A DNA stretch of 64,000 nucleotides. Origin: Burhinus oedicnemus. Taxonomy: Eukaryota > Chordata > Aves > Charadriiformes > Burhinidae. The stretch covers positions 1,550,970 through 1,614,969 of the forward strand of contig VFFE01007488.1 in NCBI GenBank assembly GCA_008921705.1. Reading direction: 5' to 3'. The position numbers and the translations under genes are program-made. Positions 37,677 through 49,741 of this stretch are shown piece by piece (the stretch's first letter is position 1; each line of letters opens with the position of its first letter). Below the pieces are notes generated by a model. The model saw only the letters and a program-made list of their open reading frames with translations. It was not told where the DNA came from and did not search any database.

Positions 37677-38257
37677 TGTCGTGATTTAACCCCAGCTGGC
37701 AACTAGGACAACGCAGCTGCTTGCTCACTCCCTCCCATTAGGATGGGGGAGAGAATCGGAAGAGTAAAAGTGAGAAAACTCATGAGTTGAGATAAAGACA
37801 GTTTAATAAGTAAAGCAGAAGTTGCGCATGCAAGCAAAGCAAAGCAAGGAATTCATTCATTGTTTCCCATTGCAGGCAGGTGTGCAGCCATTGCCAGGAA
37901 AGCAGGGCTCCATCATGTGTAACAGTCACTTGGGAAGACAAACCCCATAACTCTGGATGTCTCTCCCTTCCTTCTTCTTTGCCCAGCTTCATATGCTGAG
38001 CATGACGTCACATGGTATGGAATATCCCTTTGGTCAGTTGGAGTCCGCTGTCCTGGCTGTGTCCCCTCCCAACTTTTTGTGCACCCCCAGCCTACTCACT
38101 GGCAGGGTGGTGTGAGGAGCAGAAATGGCCTTGACTGCTTAGTGACAACCAAAACTGTCAGTGTTTTACCAACACTGTTTTCATCCCAAATCAAAAGCAT
38201 TGTACTATACCACCTGCTAGTAAGAAAGCTGACTTCATCCCAGCCAAAACCATGACA
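37677..38257 (-). mobile_element. Solo LTR of an avian endogenous retrovirus, 581 bp
   Basis: The element starts TGTCGTGATTTAACCCCAGC and ends GCCAAAACCATGACA, with canonical TG...CA termini, and matches in order a common avian ERV LTR family known to me. Flanks GAAAG and GAATG may be a mutated 5-bp target duplication. No internal retroviral genes adjoin it, so it is a solo LTR left by recombination between two LTRs. Sense direction is judged to be minus. On that strand a CRE site (38003-38010) is followed 9 bases later by a degraded TATA-like ATATGAAGCT (37994-37985), and further on by an ATTAAA polyadenylation-type signal (37807-37802). The mutated TATA suggests weak or no promoter activity. 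The alternative orientation lacks this order of signals. Confidence 0.9.
38003..38010. promoter_or_regulatory. Perfect CRE palindrome in solo LTR
   Basis: TGACGTCA, the full consensus for CREB/ATF-family factors, lies in the U3 part of the LTR, just upstream of a degraded TATA-like sequence on the minus strand. The site is seen directly. That it is bound or active is inference from its place in a retroviral promoter. Its central CpG has escaped decay, which is notable if the locus is methylated. Confidence 0.6.
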
Positions 38258-41200
38258 GAATGTTTCATCCCAACTCCCTGACTAGAGATTGGTTGACCCT
38301 GTGGAGTACGGAGCTTTCTAAAACTCATACAACTCAGGTATGAGAATATTTGGGCATGAGCTGCATCCTACAAAAACTTGGTATGAATTTTGCCTCAGGG
38401 TTATCTAATAGCATTGCATTCTCAGACTAATCATGTAATGTTTCTTGAAAATGCTTCTTTTTTCACAGTTTTCTAAACCAATGGGGGGCTTAAAAGCCTT
38501 TAATCACTAGCTATCTCTATATACTTTAAAGAAACGTGTAATAGACAGTTTGAAACTGTATTATGCAATGTTGTACAATTCAGTGCTGGACACACTTATG
38601 AAATTTTAATCTAAAACCAATATTGACTTAAACAGACTTCATGCTGCTATTTTTTTAAAGTACTTTTCACTGCAGCTCTTGTTGTAATATTTAAAGACAG
38701 GGTAAAAAATTCATTTGATTTTGGTCGAAATATCATATGAATGTATCTTTTGTATGAGGGAATAAACAATTAAATCAGAGGAATAAGCAAGTGAACTACT
38801 CTACCTAGATAGACTTAATCAGCTGATATCACTAAAAGTCAAGCTAAATATTGGAGAGAGAGAAACAGTAGTTTCATGTCAAACAATGGTTGCACAAGCT
38901 GTCCATTAACTGCCTATAGGAACGCATTAATGTTTTTCAGTTTAACCTGCATAACCTTGATATCAAGCCAGGAAAAGTTAATTCCACTTCTCTGCCCTTA
39001 TTATTAAAAAGACAAATGAACAAGAACACAGAACACTTTAGGCATTTTGTATACCCTAAATGGGTTATTTTCCATGAGTGCAGAAATTCTGATCTTAGTA
39101 CCTCTTATTTGTGTACCTATATACTCTTATCAACTTCAGGAGGGCTTCTGATGAGCCTACACTTAAACATGTAGAAAATTAGACATTCTGAGGACCACAG
39201 CCTTGGGTATAACAAGCGAAATCCTTGTCCTTTAGGTTTTTGATTAAGAATACAGGTGATTTCAACTCTTCTTGATGGCAGCATCCAAGGCCAAGGGTAA
39301 AGAAGTAAAATCATATAAGTAAAACTGCATCTGTCTTGCTTACAGTAGGAACATAATGTGTCAGCTAACATTTTTTCATGAGAATAGTCTCCCTTTGACC
39401 AGGGTGACTTTAAAACTTTTTCAGTTTCTTGCTCTGCAAAATTATTTTAGGGGTAGCTCCTAGCTAGCTCCACTAGCTCCTGAAGGAATTTTGCCTTGAG
39501 AAAATGTGGAAAAGACAAGTCTTGAAATTTAAAACTTGAACAGCTGAAAAAAATCAGTGTATTGACTTGTGGCAGATGCTTTCCCAGCCCTGCTCTCACA
39601 GCAAACTCCTGCTCCTACATCATCTTGCAAGTGCAGATTTACCCTTCTTGCCCATCTATCCCTCCCCTGGGTGCTGAATTCCATGGAAATAACAAAATGA
39701 GGCTTCATTAGCATTTCTGCAAAAGCCTTTGATCAGATGTCTCATTTAGGGGAAGAAAGGAAGAGTGGAAGGAGAAGGCCACATGGTTATTGCTCCTTGT
39801 TACTGCTGGCTGTTCTCTCCAGCCTTCCTGTTTCCGATGCTGACATGTCAAAAATCTCTAGAGATGTCGATGTTTTTAAAATGAATACACAGATGCACTT
39901 TTCATGTGTGCCTTGGTTCTTTAGAAAGGAACAAACTCCCCACTTCCATCTGTATCTAATTCTTGCTGGATGCAGCGTGGATGAGGCCCTCCTTACCAGA
40001 AAGTCTAAATGATTGATAGATGTTTGGTCCTGTCATGCAAATATCTACCCACCTATTACACGTGTGTGCAAATGTGCACGTGAACTTGGGTAGAGAGATC
40101 AGTTCCAACAAAGGCAATAGTTCCCTCACCCACCATCTCAGTCTCTACTGCAATAGCTGGCTACCTAAAAGGAATAAGTACAATTTTTCTTACTTCTGAG
40201 GTGAAATCTTCACCTTTCTTACTGGCAAAGTGATTAAAAGGAACTGAGGAAACTGGTTTCTGTCTCCAGACGTTCAGAGCAACAGACCCCGCACAAGCAT
40301 CCTACAAAACTATCCCCAGAGGATCTGTTTGCAAACAATTGTTCAGTGGAGTGTGGAGGGCACTGAACCCCCTCAAGCTGCACTGCGGAGGCTCCAGGTG
40401 CTGCTTTTTGCTGGATCACCACCATAGCCTACGCAGTGCCAGAGGCTGTTCTGGATTCTTGGGACAGCTGGGAACAATGTTGCCTGACAGGCACTGTTGC
40501 CTGCTGTTGGTCTGCCAGAGCTATAGATTAAAGCAATGCAGTCCAAACTAAAGAAGGCAACTTCTGCTTCCAGAACGCGCTGCTGTGGCCAAATGTTGGA
40601 AAAGCAAAACAGATTGGAAGAGTCTGTTATTAGCCTTCTTTTCTCTGCCTCACCACTTCCTCTCACTTTTCTGCAATGTCCCCAAAGCAATGCCTCCTGA
40701 AGTTACGTTGAATGGCTTACCACCCACCCCTCCGTTTCCCCCAGGTCTTCCTCTCCAAAGATATTTGAATGTCCTATCATATGCACGCTGTGCAGGTTTC
40801 AGAAAATCCATCCAATATTGTGTCCAGCATTGCATACAGACACTTTCCCTTTCTTATTTACCTTGTCCAATTTTTACAACAGTAAATAGTGTCTTCCAGC
40901 ATCACTTTAGATCTTATTTCTATTCTTACATCTCCAATTCAAAAAGCCATCTGCTCTTTGTTCTAGCCTGACAAGTTGGTTTTTGTATGCAGACCAACCT
41001 GGCTGGAGATTTTCAGCCTGACTCTAGCTATCTGAGCATAAAAGAGACAAGGCTCATATATTCTTACAATTCCCTCTCTGCTCATATAAAATATAAATTA
41101 TAGGCACGACAGATTAACGTTATCCTGTTACATCAATTGGGGATGTAAAAAGTTCCTTCCACTGTACACGACTTGTATGTTTGTCCCTTTCTCCAACTCA

Positions 41201-42613
41201 GCAGCTCTGTTTTCCATTTGGATAGTCTCTGCCCTGCAGAGTGTATAGTTTGCTATGCCACTATGGTCTTTAGTTAGTACCATAACAATCTCAAAGTTTA
41301 TTAATAACCTGCAGCGCTTTCAGACTGGAGGGAGGAGGTGATCTTAGATCTTAGAAATTACCGCAGACCAGGCAGCCTTTACCTCTACTGGAAAATTCCC
41401 CTGGTGGAGTAAGAGGAGGCAGGAAGCAGTAGAGATGCCCCAGCATCAAAATCTGAGACACACTCAAGGGTGAGTGCCCCTCCTGGGAGATCCTCTTTGG
41501 AGTCCCCTGTAACTTCACGCTTCACCATTTTGTAGGTCATGAAGTGAGAACTGCAGATATCCTGGAGACAGCAAAGTCTGTAGGGGTCTTCCAGGAGGAG
41601 AGAGATAAGAAAAAGCTTCTCAGTTGAACAGGGAAGGTAAAACTGGCTCTACCAGAGTAATACAAATACTGGATACACCACTACAGTGCAATGGCTTTTT
41701 GCACGTGTGTAAATGAAAAACCAAGGACATACAAATACACACAAGCCTATCACATATGCTAAATGAAGTAAATGTTATGTATAAATACATGAATACACAT
41801 TTGCATTTAAATATGTGAAAATACATTGTATTATTACTGTGATGTACTATGTCTCCAAAAATACTCCTTTTTTCCCTCATTTGCAAATATAAACACTAAC
41901 AAAATGTGTTTTGCTGAATGCTTGGATGCTATTTGGGAACAATAAAATTGTAGCTAAGGAAAATAAGAGGGTCATGGTCTTGGCTTTTTAACATCCTAAC
42001 ACTGCAACTTGTGAATTTTTTTCCCAGAGGACTCAAGCTTTCTCAAAGCAGAACAGCTCCCCTTGTGCTGCTTTTCTCTTCTCAAGTTATGCTTAAAATG
42101 ACCCATAAGCAGAGTGAGACTGGATGAACATGTCTTTCTTCCACAGCCCTGTGAATTTTTAATGCCTGGCATTAAGGTGAAAATCATCATTCCTCTCTGT
42201 CTGCTGGGCGATGGGCCATCAATTAAATTCTCTTTTGTCCATATGTAAAATAGCTAATGGTTGCAGCTTCTTTCCATAATAGAGCCATTAGTGGTAATCT
42301 GCCCCTCTCTGCCAACCGATTTACTCAGATGGGTATAGATAAATTGGCAGTAATGTGCCCTATAAACCTGGTTCCGTAGATGTCCTGAAAGCAGCAAAGG
42401 TCTCTCAGTATGATAGTGTGCTCCGTTGTATCGCTGTTTGATAGGTAACATAATTACATACTGGTGTGGCTGTATTTGAATCTGCAAATGGTTTTGTATT
42501 CCAGGATTTCAGTTTACACAAATCTGATTCATGATCTGACATAATGCATAGATAAAATGTCTTCAATTTGGTAATGTGCATCTGATTCACATTGATTATA
42601 CTCAGTGCTCGTA

Positions 42614-42682
42614 TTCAAAGCCCTAAGTTATTTTCGCTCTTTGCTAGCTTATGAATACAGCAGATAACTTAGGGAATTTGAA
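42614..42682. repeat. Inverted repeat, 17 paired bases, 32-bp loop
   Basis: TTCAAA-G-CCCTAAGTTAT at 42614-42631 pairs with ATAACTTAGGG-AA-TTTGAA at 42664-42682. That gives 11 contiguous base pairs plus 6 more across a small internal bulge. It sits in a stretch with ATTA-type motifs. A chance origin for the 11-bp core is possible in 64 kb; the extra six pairs make it more notable. Confidence 0.7.
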
Positions 42683-43336
42683 ACCCTTTGTAAACACGCC
42701 CATTTGACTGCTGCCCAATTAATATGTTACATTTTATTTAAAACTTGGCTTCTCTGAAGAACTCCAGCTTCTCTGTGGGGGGCAGGGAGTGCAGGGGGGG
42801 ACATTGCGCTCCCTGGTAATGGTAAAGCAAGAAGGGAAAGTGGGGTACAGACATCTCGTCAGCAGCGATGAACGTTTCAGTCATGCGCTTACCCACACCA
42901 GTGTGCAGTGGCTGAATAGTCAGCATGATAAACCATCATTTTATTTGTATTTGCTGTTTGACAAGTTTAATAAGCTAAGTAACTTCTTCAGTAAAAAAAC
43001 AGCAATGATCCAGGGGAATGTGTTTCTATTTTTTATTTTCCCAGGGTTGAAGGGCATTAATGTATATCCAGCTGTTACAAGATTTGTCATTGTTTTGAGC
43101 ATATAGGAAGACTACAGCAATATGGAAAAACTCTGTAATGGTTGGGAAAGATGTAGAGAGGATTTATAAGCGAGGTTGCCAGAAGAGGAGATACATTTCT
43201 TGCACTACTTAAATGTTCAATGATTAAAAATGTGCTATCAGGAGAGCACATCTGTCCTGAAAGTAATTCACCTAATGGCCAGCGTTTACTCCAGGTTATA
43301 TGCAAAACGTTTGGGGTTGTTTCTCTTTTCAATAAT

Positions 43337-43383
43337 GGAAGGGAGGGAGGGAGGGAGGGAGGGAAGGAGGGAAGGAGGGAGAA
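43337..43383 (+). repeat. (GGGA)n purine tract, G-quadruplex motif
   Basis: The tract is pure purine. At 43341-43363 six GGG runs are separated by single A bases, then further GGAGGGAA units follow. Six G3 runs with one-base loops exceed the four needed for an intramolecular quadruplex. It is also a length-variable tetranucleotide repeat. Confidence 0.92.
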
Positions 43384-46044
43384 AAGATACTGGGAGAGGT
43401 GTTTCAAAAGTTATTGCCAGTAGTCCCACTCTACTCTCATTTAAGTTTGAAGTGGAATCCCAAAGAGTTGACACCAAAACAAAGTTAGATCAATACCGAA
43501 TGCTCTTGAAACTTCCACTGTCCTCTATGTTTGTGTGCACACATTTGAGTTTATGCATACAATGTAATTAATGTATCTGTGTCCAATAAACACATACATA
43601 AGTTTTTGCTCTCTGCTTGCTTTTCTTGACTGGCTCACTCTCTGCAGAATGTTTCCAATTTGGGTCATTTCTGTCCTCCTGCCAGTTTTCCAGTCCAGTG
43701 TGATCCAAATTAAATAACCTTCTATTGTGCCATTTCTGATGAATGTCAGATTAATCTTAGCAGAATGTGGGACTTTGCCTGACAAGATGATTACTGCAAT
43801 ATTTAAACAACCCTTAGGGCCTTAATTCGCTAACAATTTATGGTCCACCCTATACGTGAGTGCTGTTCCTGTCTCCTGAATGCCCAGGTGTACTCTGCTG
43901 TGAAATTTACAGTAAAGTGATATTTGGCGACATGCACTCACTCTCTTTGCTACACGACAGAGTGCTTTAGATACGGTCTGAGGAGGGCTTTGAAGATGCA
44001 ACCACCATCCCCGCCCCCCGCCCACCAAACCCCAAAAGAAATCTCTTCCCAAAGAAAGATAGAAAAATGCTGACAGTAGTCAGCAGGACCCAGGTAAGGG
44101 AAATCCTCTTTTGCTTTCATTTAAGCAGAGGAGCCGTGATCTGCATTGTGGTGACTGTCCCCACCAGTGGCTCGGAGCAAGTGGGGAGCACAGCCTCTGC
44201 TCGCTGCCAGAGCCAGCCGTGAGCGTGGGCACTGACGGAGCTGGGGCCAGCCAAGGAAAACCCTTGCTGGAAAGCCCAGTCCACAGTGCAGACACCAGAT
44301 GAGGAGGCCAGAATAGAATCTGAGAAGTTTAGAAGGAATTTAAGAATGGAGCCAACATTTAATGAGGCTTGGGAAGAAACTTCCCCTAAGGGCCTGTTAT
44401 TGAATAGCTGCTGGCTGTAGGCTTTTTTCATTCTCTTTTAGAGCAGCTGGTACTGGCCGTTGCTGGAGACAGAAAAGCTGACAGGGTCAGAGATGGCAAT
44501 GGCTGTCTTTAAGGCTTATTCTAATTTGAGCTAATCGAGTACAGATTCTTAGCAAAGGACGCATCATGATGAGGATGTATTTACAATGCATGCGTGAAGG
44601 AAATATCCCACTTCCCCTCTCACATTTGCGTCCAGCCTGTCCCAGGATACAGGGTTATGTTTCAGTTGCGCAGTGTGCCTTTTTCTGTCTTATGTCTGTA
44701 GTGTCATAAAGCAACTGGTAGTGTTAGTGGCTCTCTGCACCAGTAGCTCTGTCTTGAGGGACTGAAATTGATGTAATTTATCATGGCAGGTGAATATGCA
44801 AGCTGTGGCTCTTGCCCCATCACACAATGTAGCAGAAGAAGCAATAGACGAGTCAGAAATAGCTCTCCGGTTTCTTTTTTTTCCCAGCTTTCTGAAACGG
44901 CGACATCATACACCTGCATGGCTGGAATATCTAGGTACAGTAGCTCCTCTTAATGGAGCTGTGTACCACCGCACACTGTCAGAAGCTGTTGGTGCTTTAT
45001 TACTGAACCATTTGCTGTGCATGTATTTTGCCAGAAGTGGTAACGAAGAGTGCATTTTGTTTTGTGACATTTTTTTTTCCAAAAGAAAGAATTTCTTTGC
45101 CTGTGTTTATACCTTGTCTTCATGCTTTTGTACTGTCACTTAACGCTGAAGGAGCCTTATATCTTTTATTTAATAGACATATCCCAAGCAAGACTGAGCA
45201 AATGGATGGGGCTGTCATTGCCTGGATCAGTATGTTTTCTCCCTCCACGCGTACTGTTCCCTGATCATATCGTATCACCCCTGGCTTGATAGATTCATTA
45301 AAAATTATTGCTCAGGGCCTTTTGATCACATGTGCCAGTTCTTTCAGAAATTTAGGATGAAGATTACCAGGTTGCCCTGGCTTGACTGCAGTGAGGTCCT
45401 TGAGTTTTGGTTCCACTTCAGCTGTGTTACTTTGTGTTTCCACAGACATGTCTCCATTAACCTTCTTCTTGCCTGTACCTCCACTTTCAGCATCACTTCA
45501 CTAATACGTGCCAGAAAGACAGGAAACACGGGCCTTGAGTCATACCCTCAGGGGGTATCCAAGGGATACATAATCCTGCCCCCACTATGAAAGATCCCTC
45601 AGCATGAATATTGCAACTTGAGTTCGAATATGCTGCTGCTATGATTTGGAGAAGAGAGAACTCCACAGGACTGGGCGGGGGGAAGATGGAGAGTGACACA
45701 GTTTTGTCTGGGCAGGGACCTGTTTCAACCATTTCTAGAATTTGGCCCAATTAGCCGGGCTCCTCACAGGTGCTGGCCCTACACAGTCCCCAGGGTGGCT
45801 GGTGGGAACTGCAGCTGCTCGGCACCTTTACAGGCCAGGCTGCTTATGTCTGGGACTAATCAGAAATGCTTCAACCATGAAAAGGTTTGTGACTTTGAGA
45901 ATATTTTACATATCCCTGTTAAGAAACATCAAAATAACCCTAATCCCTTTGCAAACGTTAAGTCTTAACACAGTCTTTTTCTTGGCACAGTATCCGTGGG
46001 CAGGCATACACACATGTTAACAGGGCTAATGAGCAGAACAGTCA

Positions 46045-46100
46045 ATAAAATAAAATAAAATAAAATAAAATAAAATAAAATAAAATAAAATAAAATAAAA
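46045..46100. repeat. (AAAAT)n pentanucleotide microsatellite
   Basis: About eleven perfect copies of the 5-bp unit (seen as TAAAA/ATAAA) without interruption over 56 bases. The purity suggests recent expansion and probable length polymorphism. Each register contains AATAAA, so the run is packed with polyadenylation-signal hexamers on the plus strand. Confidence 0.95.
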
Positions 46101-46395
46101 CTTTCCTGCTCCCAGCAGTGCAGTCTTATCACAGTTGGGCTATATTTTTCTTCTGCAAAATTCAGAGTTTTGTTTTAAATTCTGCACATCACAGCCATAC
46201 TAAATATCCCCTTAGACAAGACACAAAGCTGCTGAGTAAGACCCCTGCAAATCAGGGATGCTTTTTCATAAGACCAACATGCATAATTTATATCTGCATA
46301 CAATTAGCCTGTTTACATTTATACATCTTCTGTTTCCTTTTATGTGAAATATTCCACAGGATACTTGGTAATGCATTCAAAGTAACTTGTTTCTG

Positions 46396-46430
46396 GTTTT
46401 TTGGGTTTTTTTTGTTTTTTGTTTTTTTTT
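46396..46430. repeat. T-rich low-complexity tract
   Basis: Runs of T broken by single or triple G (GGTTTTTTGGG, then GTTTTTT units). Low complexity with no adjoining retrocopy seen. Confidence 0.75.
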
Positions 46431-49038
46431 AAGGCTGCAGGACTAAACAATTTATAAAATCTCACACCTAATAAATACTTTATATGAATACAAAAGTGTT
46501 TTCTTACTAGGTAGCAATGACTTTACATTAAAAATAGTCCTGCTTTTTCCCAGTTTTGAAGCTCTCTCAAGCAGTAGTCTATAAATCCTTGACACATTTT
46601 AAAAATGTGTTTAAATTGTGGTTTTTGTGAATGCATTCAGTGTCAGTCATAATCACCTCTACAGAACAGATACAGCAGACCAAAGTCCTTCCATCACCCC
46701 TGATCTGGAGGGTCACTCCTTTAAGACTGCAAGATCCTTTAGGGGGTTTGGACTTGCTTCACCAGGCACATTAAGGTTTTCTTTAACCCTTCTGTGCCTG
46801 GCCACCTTGTGGTATCCCTTGGCCCAAATGAGATGGCCAGGCTGCATGTACGTAACAGATGATAACGAAGAGGCTTGGTGTGATCATCAGAAATGCAGCC
46901 AGCCCACCGGAAAAGCTGGTGAGTGCAGTGGTAGGGCATGCCCGCGCTGCACAGCAGGTGAGAAGATGAGGAGGACTCACACTGGGACTGTTTTTACCAT
47001 GCAATAGGCAGCAACTAGAGGTGGGTGAGGATGAAAAGCACTGTTTGGGGCAGGGGAAACTGGTCGGAACAGGAAGTGGCACGGAGAAGGAGACCTCAGG
47101 GAAGGACAAGTGTCTGGCAGGGAATGGGCAGGGACAGAGGCTGGGAGAGGTGCTTGGGAAAGGAGACTAAGATTTTGAAAAGAAAACTGTTTCTTGCTGA
47201 AAGGAAAGAAATCCTATTGTTCCCTGGGTAGAAAAGACCGTGTGCCTTTTATACAGATAATATTTAACGGTGGAGACATACAAATTAAATCGCGTTGTAA
47301 ACAGCTCATTACTAGCTCTGTACTTAGATACTTACAATGGAGGAAGCCATTGCTATTGTAAAAACACCTAGAGAGGTATAGCGGAGATGCTCTGTTTCAC
47401 AAGCATGTCATGCTCAGAGCAATGGAATTTTGGGTTCCCACCACCACACAGGCACGTACACCCCCTACAACTTCTGCCACCTGATGATAAGCTAGGTCAG
47501 TAGTGTTTTAACTACCAGCTACTGAACTTTGCATTTGAGTGCCCAGGGACAGACTGGCATTGCCTCCCCTCAGCACACCCTGTCACTTACTCCTGGAGCA
47601 TTTTTTCTTTGGAGCAGATTTCCTTTTCACATTCCACCCCCTACCTTCCCCCTCTTTTTTTTTTTACGATATCCTCTGAGACCACAGTAGCTATTTTCTG
47701 CCCATGAGTCAATGGTGAGAACAGTGAAGAATTTGGTATGGGATGATCCAAAAGGGGGGGAATTACTGGTATTACTTTGCACTCACACAGCACCAACTCT
47801 CCAAAGAGCTGTTATTGTAAGATAAAACACAGCTGGAACATTAGCCATTGATCCTTATGAGTTTTTTCTTCAATCAATATTTCTTTATAGGGAACTTCAC
47901 TTAGGATGCAATAAAGAGGTACATCATAACTGCTATGTACCACAGGATACAAGGGTTCATTTTAGATGCTCTGAGTCCTGCTGGTATTGAAAAGGGACTG
48001 CAAGGCCACAGCAGGCCAGGAGATGATACATTTGGAGATCAGGCTCTGCAGTCCGTGATGCTGTTGGCAAGAACTAGGACCTCTCAGATGGCTCCCCAGG
48101 GCACAACCCTTGAGTCTGCCAGTGGCTGCAGCTCTTGACCTCTCCTGTGCCTTAGTCTCCAGGAAATTATTTCTCTGTTACTCATCAGCTTTGAGACTCA
48201 CACTTTTCTGGCTGAGGAACAGGATGACTAAATACTGACCAGGACAAGTCCAAATTCTCTAAGTTCTTACAAAGCCTGAAGGATCGAAAATGTGCAGGGA
48301 AGAAACATCCAAAAAATAATTTACATAGAAACAAGTTGCCTGGCATAACAAGACAATTAAAACATCCATCCCAGTAGTGCATTTTTATAAATGAGTTCTG
48401 TCAGAAGCCGAGGAAGAGCTCAGACCCACCTCACAAGGCAATAAGGGAAGAGTGTCAGATAGGAATTAGTGTTCATACAACCAGGCAGGTGGGTTGTCCT
48501 GTGCAGCTCAGATGTGGAAGGTGCTTTTGCATTTTCTTTGAGACTGGAAAGCACCAAGCAGCTTTTGTTATAATGGGAAAACTTGTCTGTCAGATACTGA
48601 AATAGATCAAGACAAGTTCATATGCTTACAATTCTATGTATGTTTGATGCTAAATAAAGAGTTACTGTTAAAATAAATGGAGGACAAGTGCCAAGGAAAA
48701 AAAATCCAAGGGCAAGTTAATCTTTGGTCTAATTGTACCACTTGCCATTGTTTTGCAAACATGCATTTTTTTATTTCAATTTTATTTTTAGGAAAGTGTT
48801 CCTATCCCTTGCCACTATCCTCTGCTGTTCATTGTGAAATTAATAGCAGCCAATAATTGTTCCTGCAGCCGAGCTGGACTTTTGTTGCCCAGTGCTGTCC
48901 AAAGATCCTGGTCAGTACATGAGCATCACTATTCTGTCATTTATCATTTTTTGCAAGCCAGTGACCAACAGGCATCTCCCCATCTTAAGTAGCCCAGAGA
49001 TTTAGTTAAGTCTCAACAACAGACAACAAACAGCTGGG

Positions 49039-49054
49039 GAGAGAGAGAGAGAGA
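49039..49054. repeat. Short (GA)n run
   Basis: Eight GA dinucleotides in a row; too short to be expected to vary much. Confidence 0.8.
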
Positions 49055-49741
49055 TTAGAGAGGTCAAAGCCAAAAGCAGAATGTGATAGTTACAGGTCAC
49101 TTCATTGTTTTAAGATTAGCAGATACTGGCAATTATCCTTTGACCCTTTACAGAGATGCCCCACAAAGCAGGAGGGGTTGTGCACAGGACTAAATTTCTG
49201 CTTTGGCTCATTTCCAGTTACCATCTGAGGGTAGGGCTATGGTAACCTTTGTTTGCTTCCTCTGACTTTCTGAATCTCCCTTCAGTTTGGTTCACAGCAG
49301 AAGAAAAGACGCTGCCTGTCCTCCTTCTTCCCAGCTCTGCCCATCCCCACTTCAGTCCTGGAGGTTTTAGTGCTGGGAAGGTGCAGCCCAGGTGGATCCC
49401 ATTGTGGATGGGAATGGGGATCCTCACAGACTGACTGAGATCACTGCACACTGAGAAGAATTGCAGATCTCCCTCTGTTTTTGTGAAGAAAGAGATATCA
49501 GCTGTCCTGTTACAATAGTTCTAAGGAAACTGAAAAAAAAACCTCGTGAGTTTTTGAGTAGACACTTGTGAGTTAAAGGGGTTGCTGGCCTTTAAGTAGC
49601 AGGGGTCATCCACCCCGTTTTCATCTGTTTTCTCTCCAGCTGTTCCTCCCTTAGTTTAGATACGCTGTGAGACACAGACAAACAATTGAGACAAGCAGGA
49701 ATGGTGGTTGACTTGCTATATCAGAAGGAGGTGAATACTAA

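Larger units (their letters stand above)
38258..49741. other. Unique non-coding DNA, no gene recognised
   Basis: No exon, RNA gene or transposon is recognised in this 11.5-kb stretch. Frames reach 129 codons (46618-47007, plus) without any domain. Landmarks are the AT-rich, homeodomain-motif-rich region at about 42190-42760 with a hairpin inside it, the GGGA tract at 43337-43383, the (AAAAT)n repeat at 46045-46100, a T-rich tract at 46396-46430 and a short (GA)n run at 49039-49054. Confidence 0.55.

Noticed and set aside
32774..38257. The two LTR remnants as ends of one provirus
   Set aside because: They belong to clearly different LTR families and no retroviral coding sequence lies between them.
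40585..40971. 128-codon plus-strand frame with a proline-rich patch
   Set aside because: The proline patch is short and the rest shows no family resemblance.
45615..45640. GTTCGAAT, like a tRNA B box
   Set aside because: No matching A box, acceptor stem or anticodon arm upstream; not a tRNA or tRNA-derived SINE.
46592..46610. ACACATTTT / AAAATGTGT near-palindrome
   Set aside because: Nine-base AT-rich arms around one base are unremarkable in sequence of this composition.
46618..47007. 129-codon plus-strand frame
   Set aside because: No domain, no convincing splice context, and overlapping frames on the other strand.
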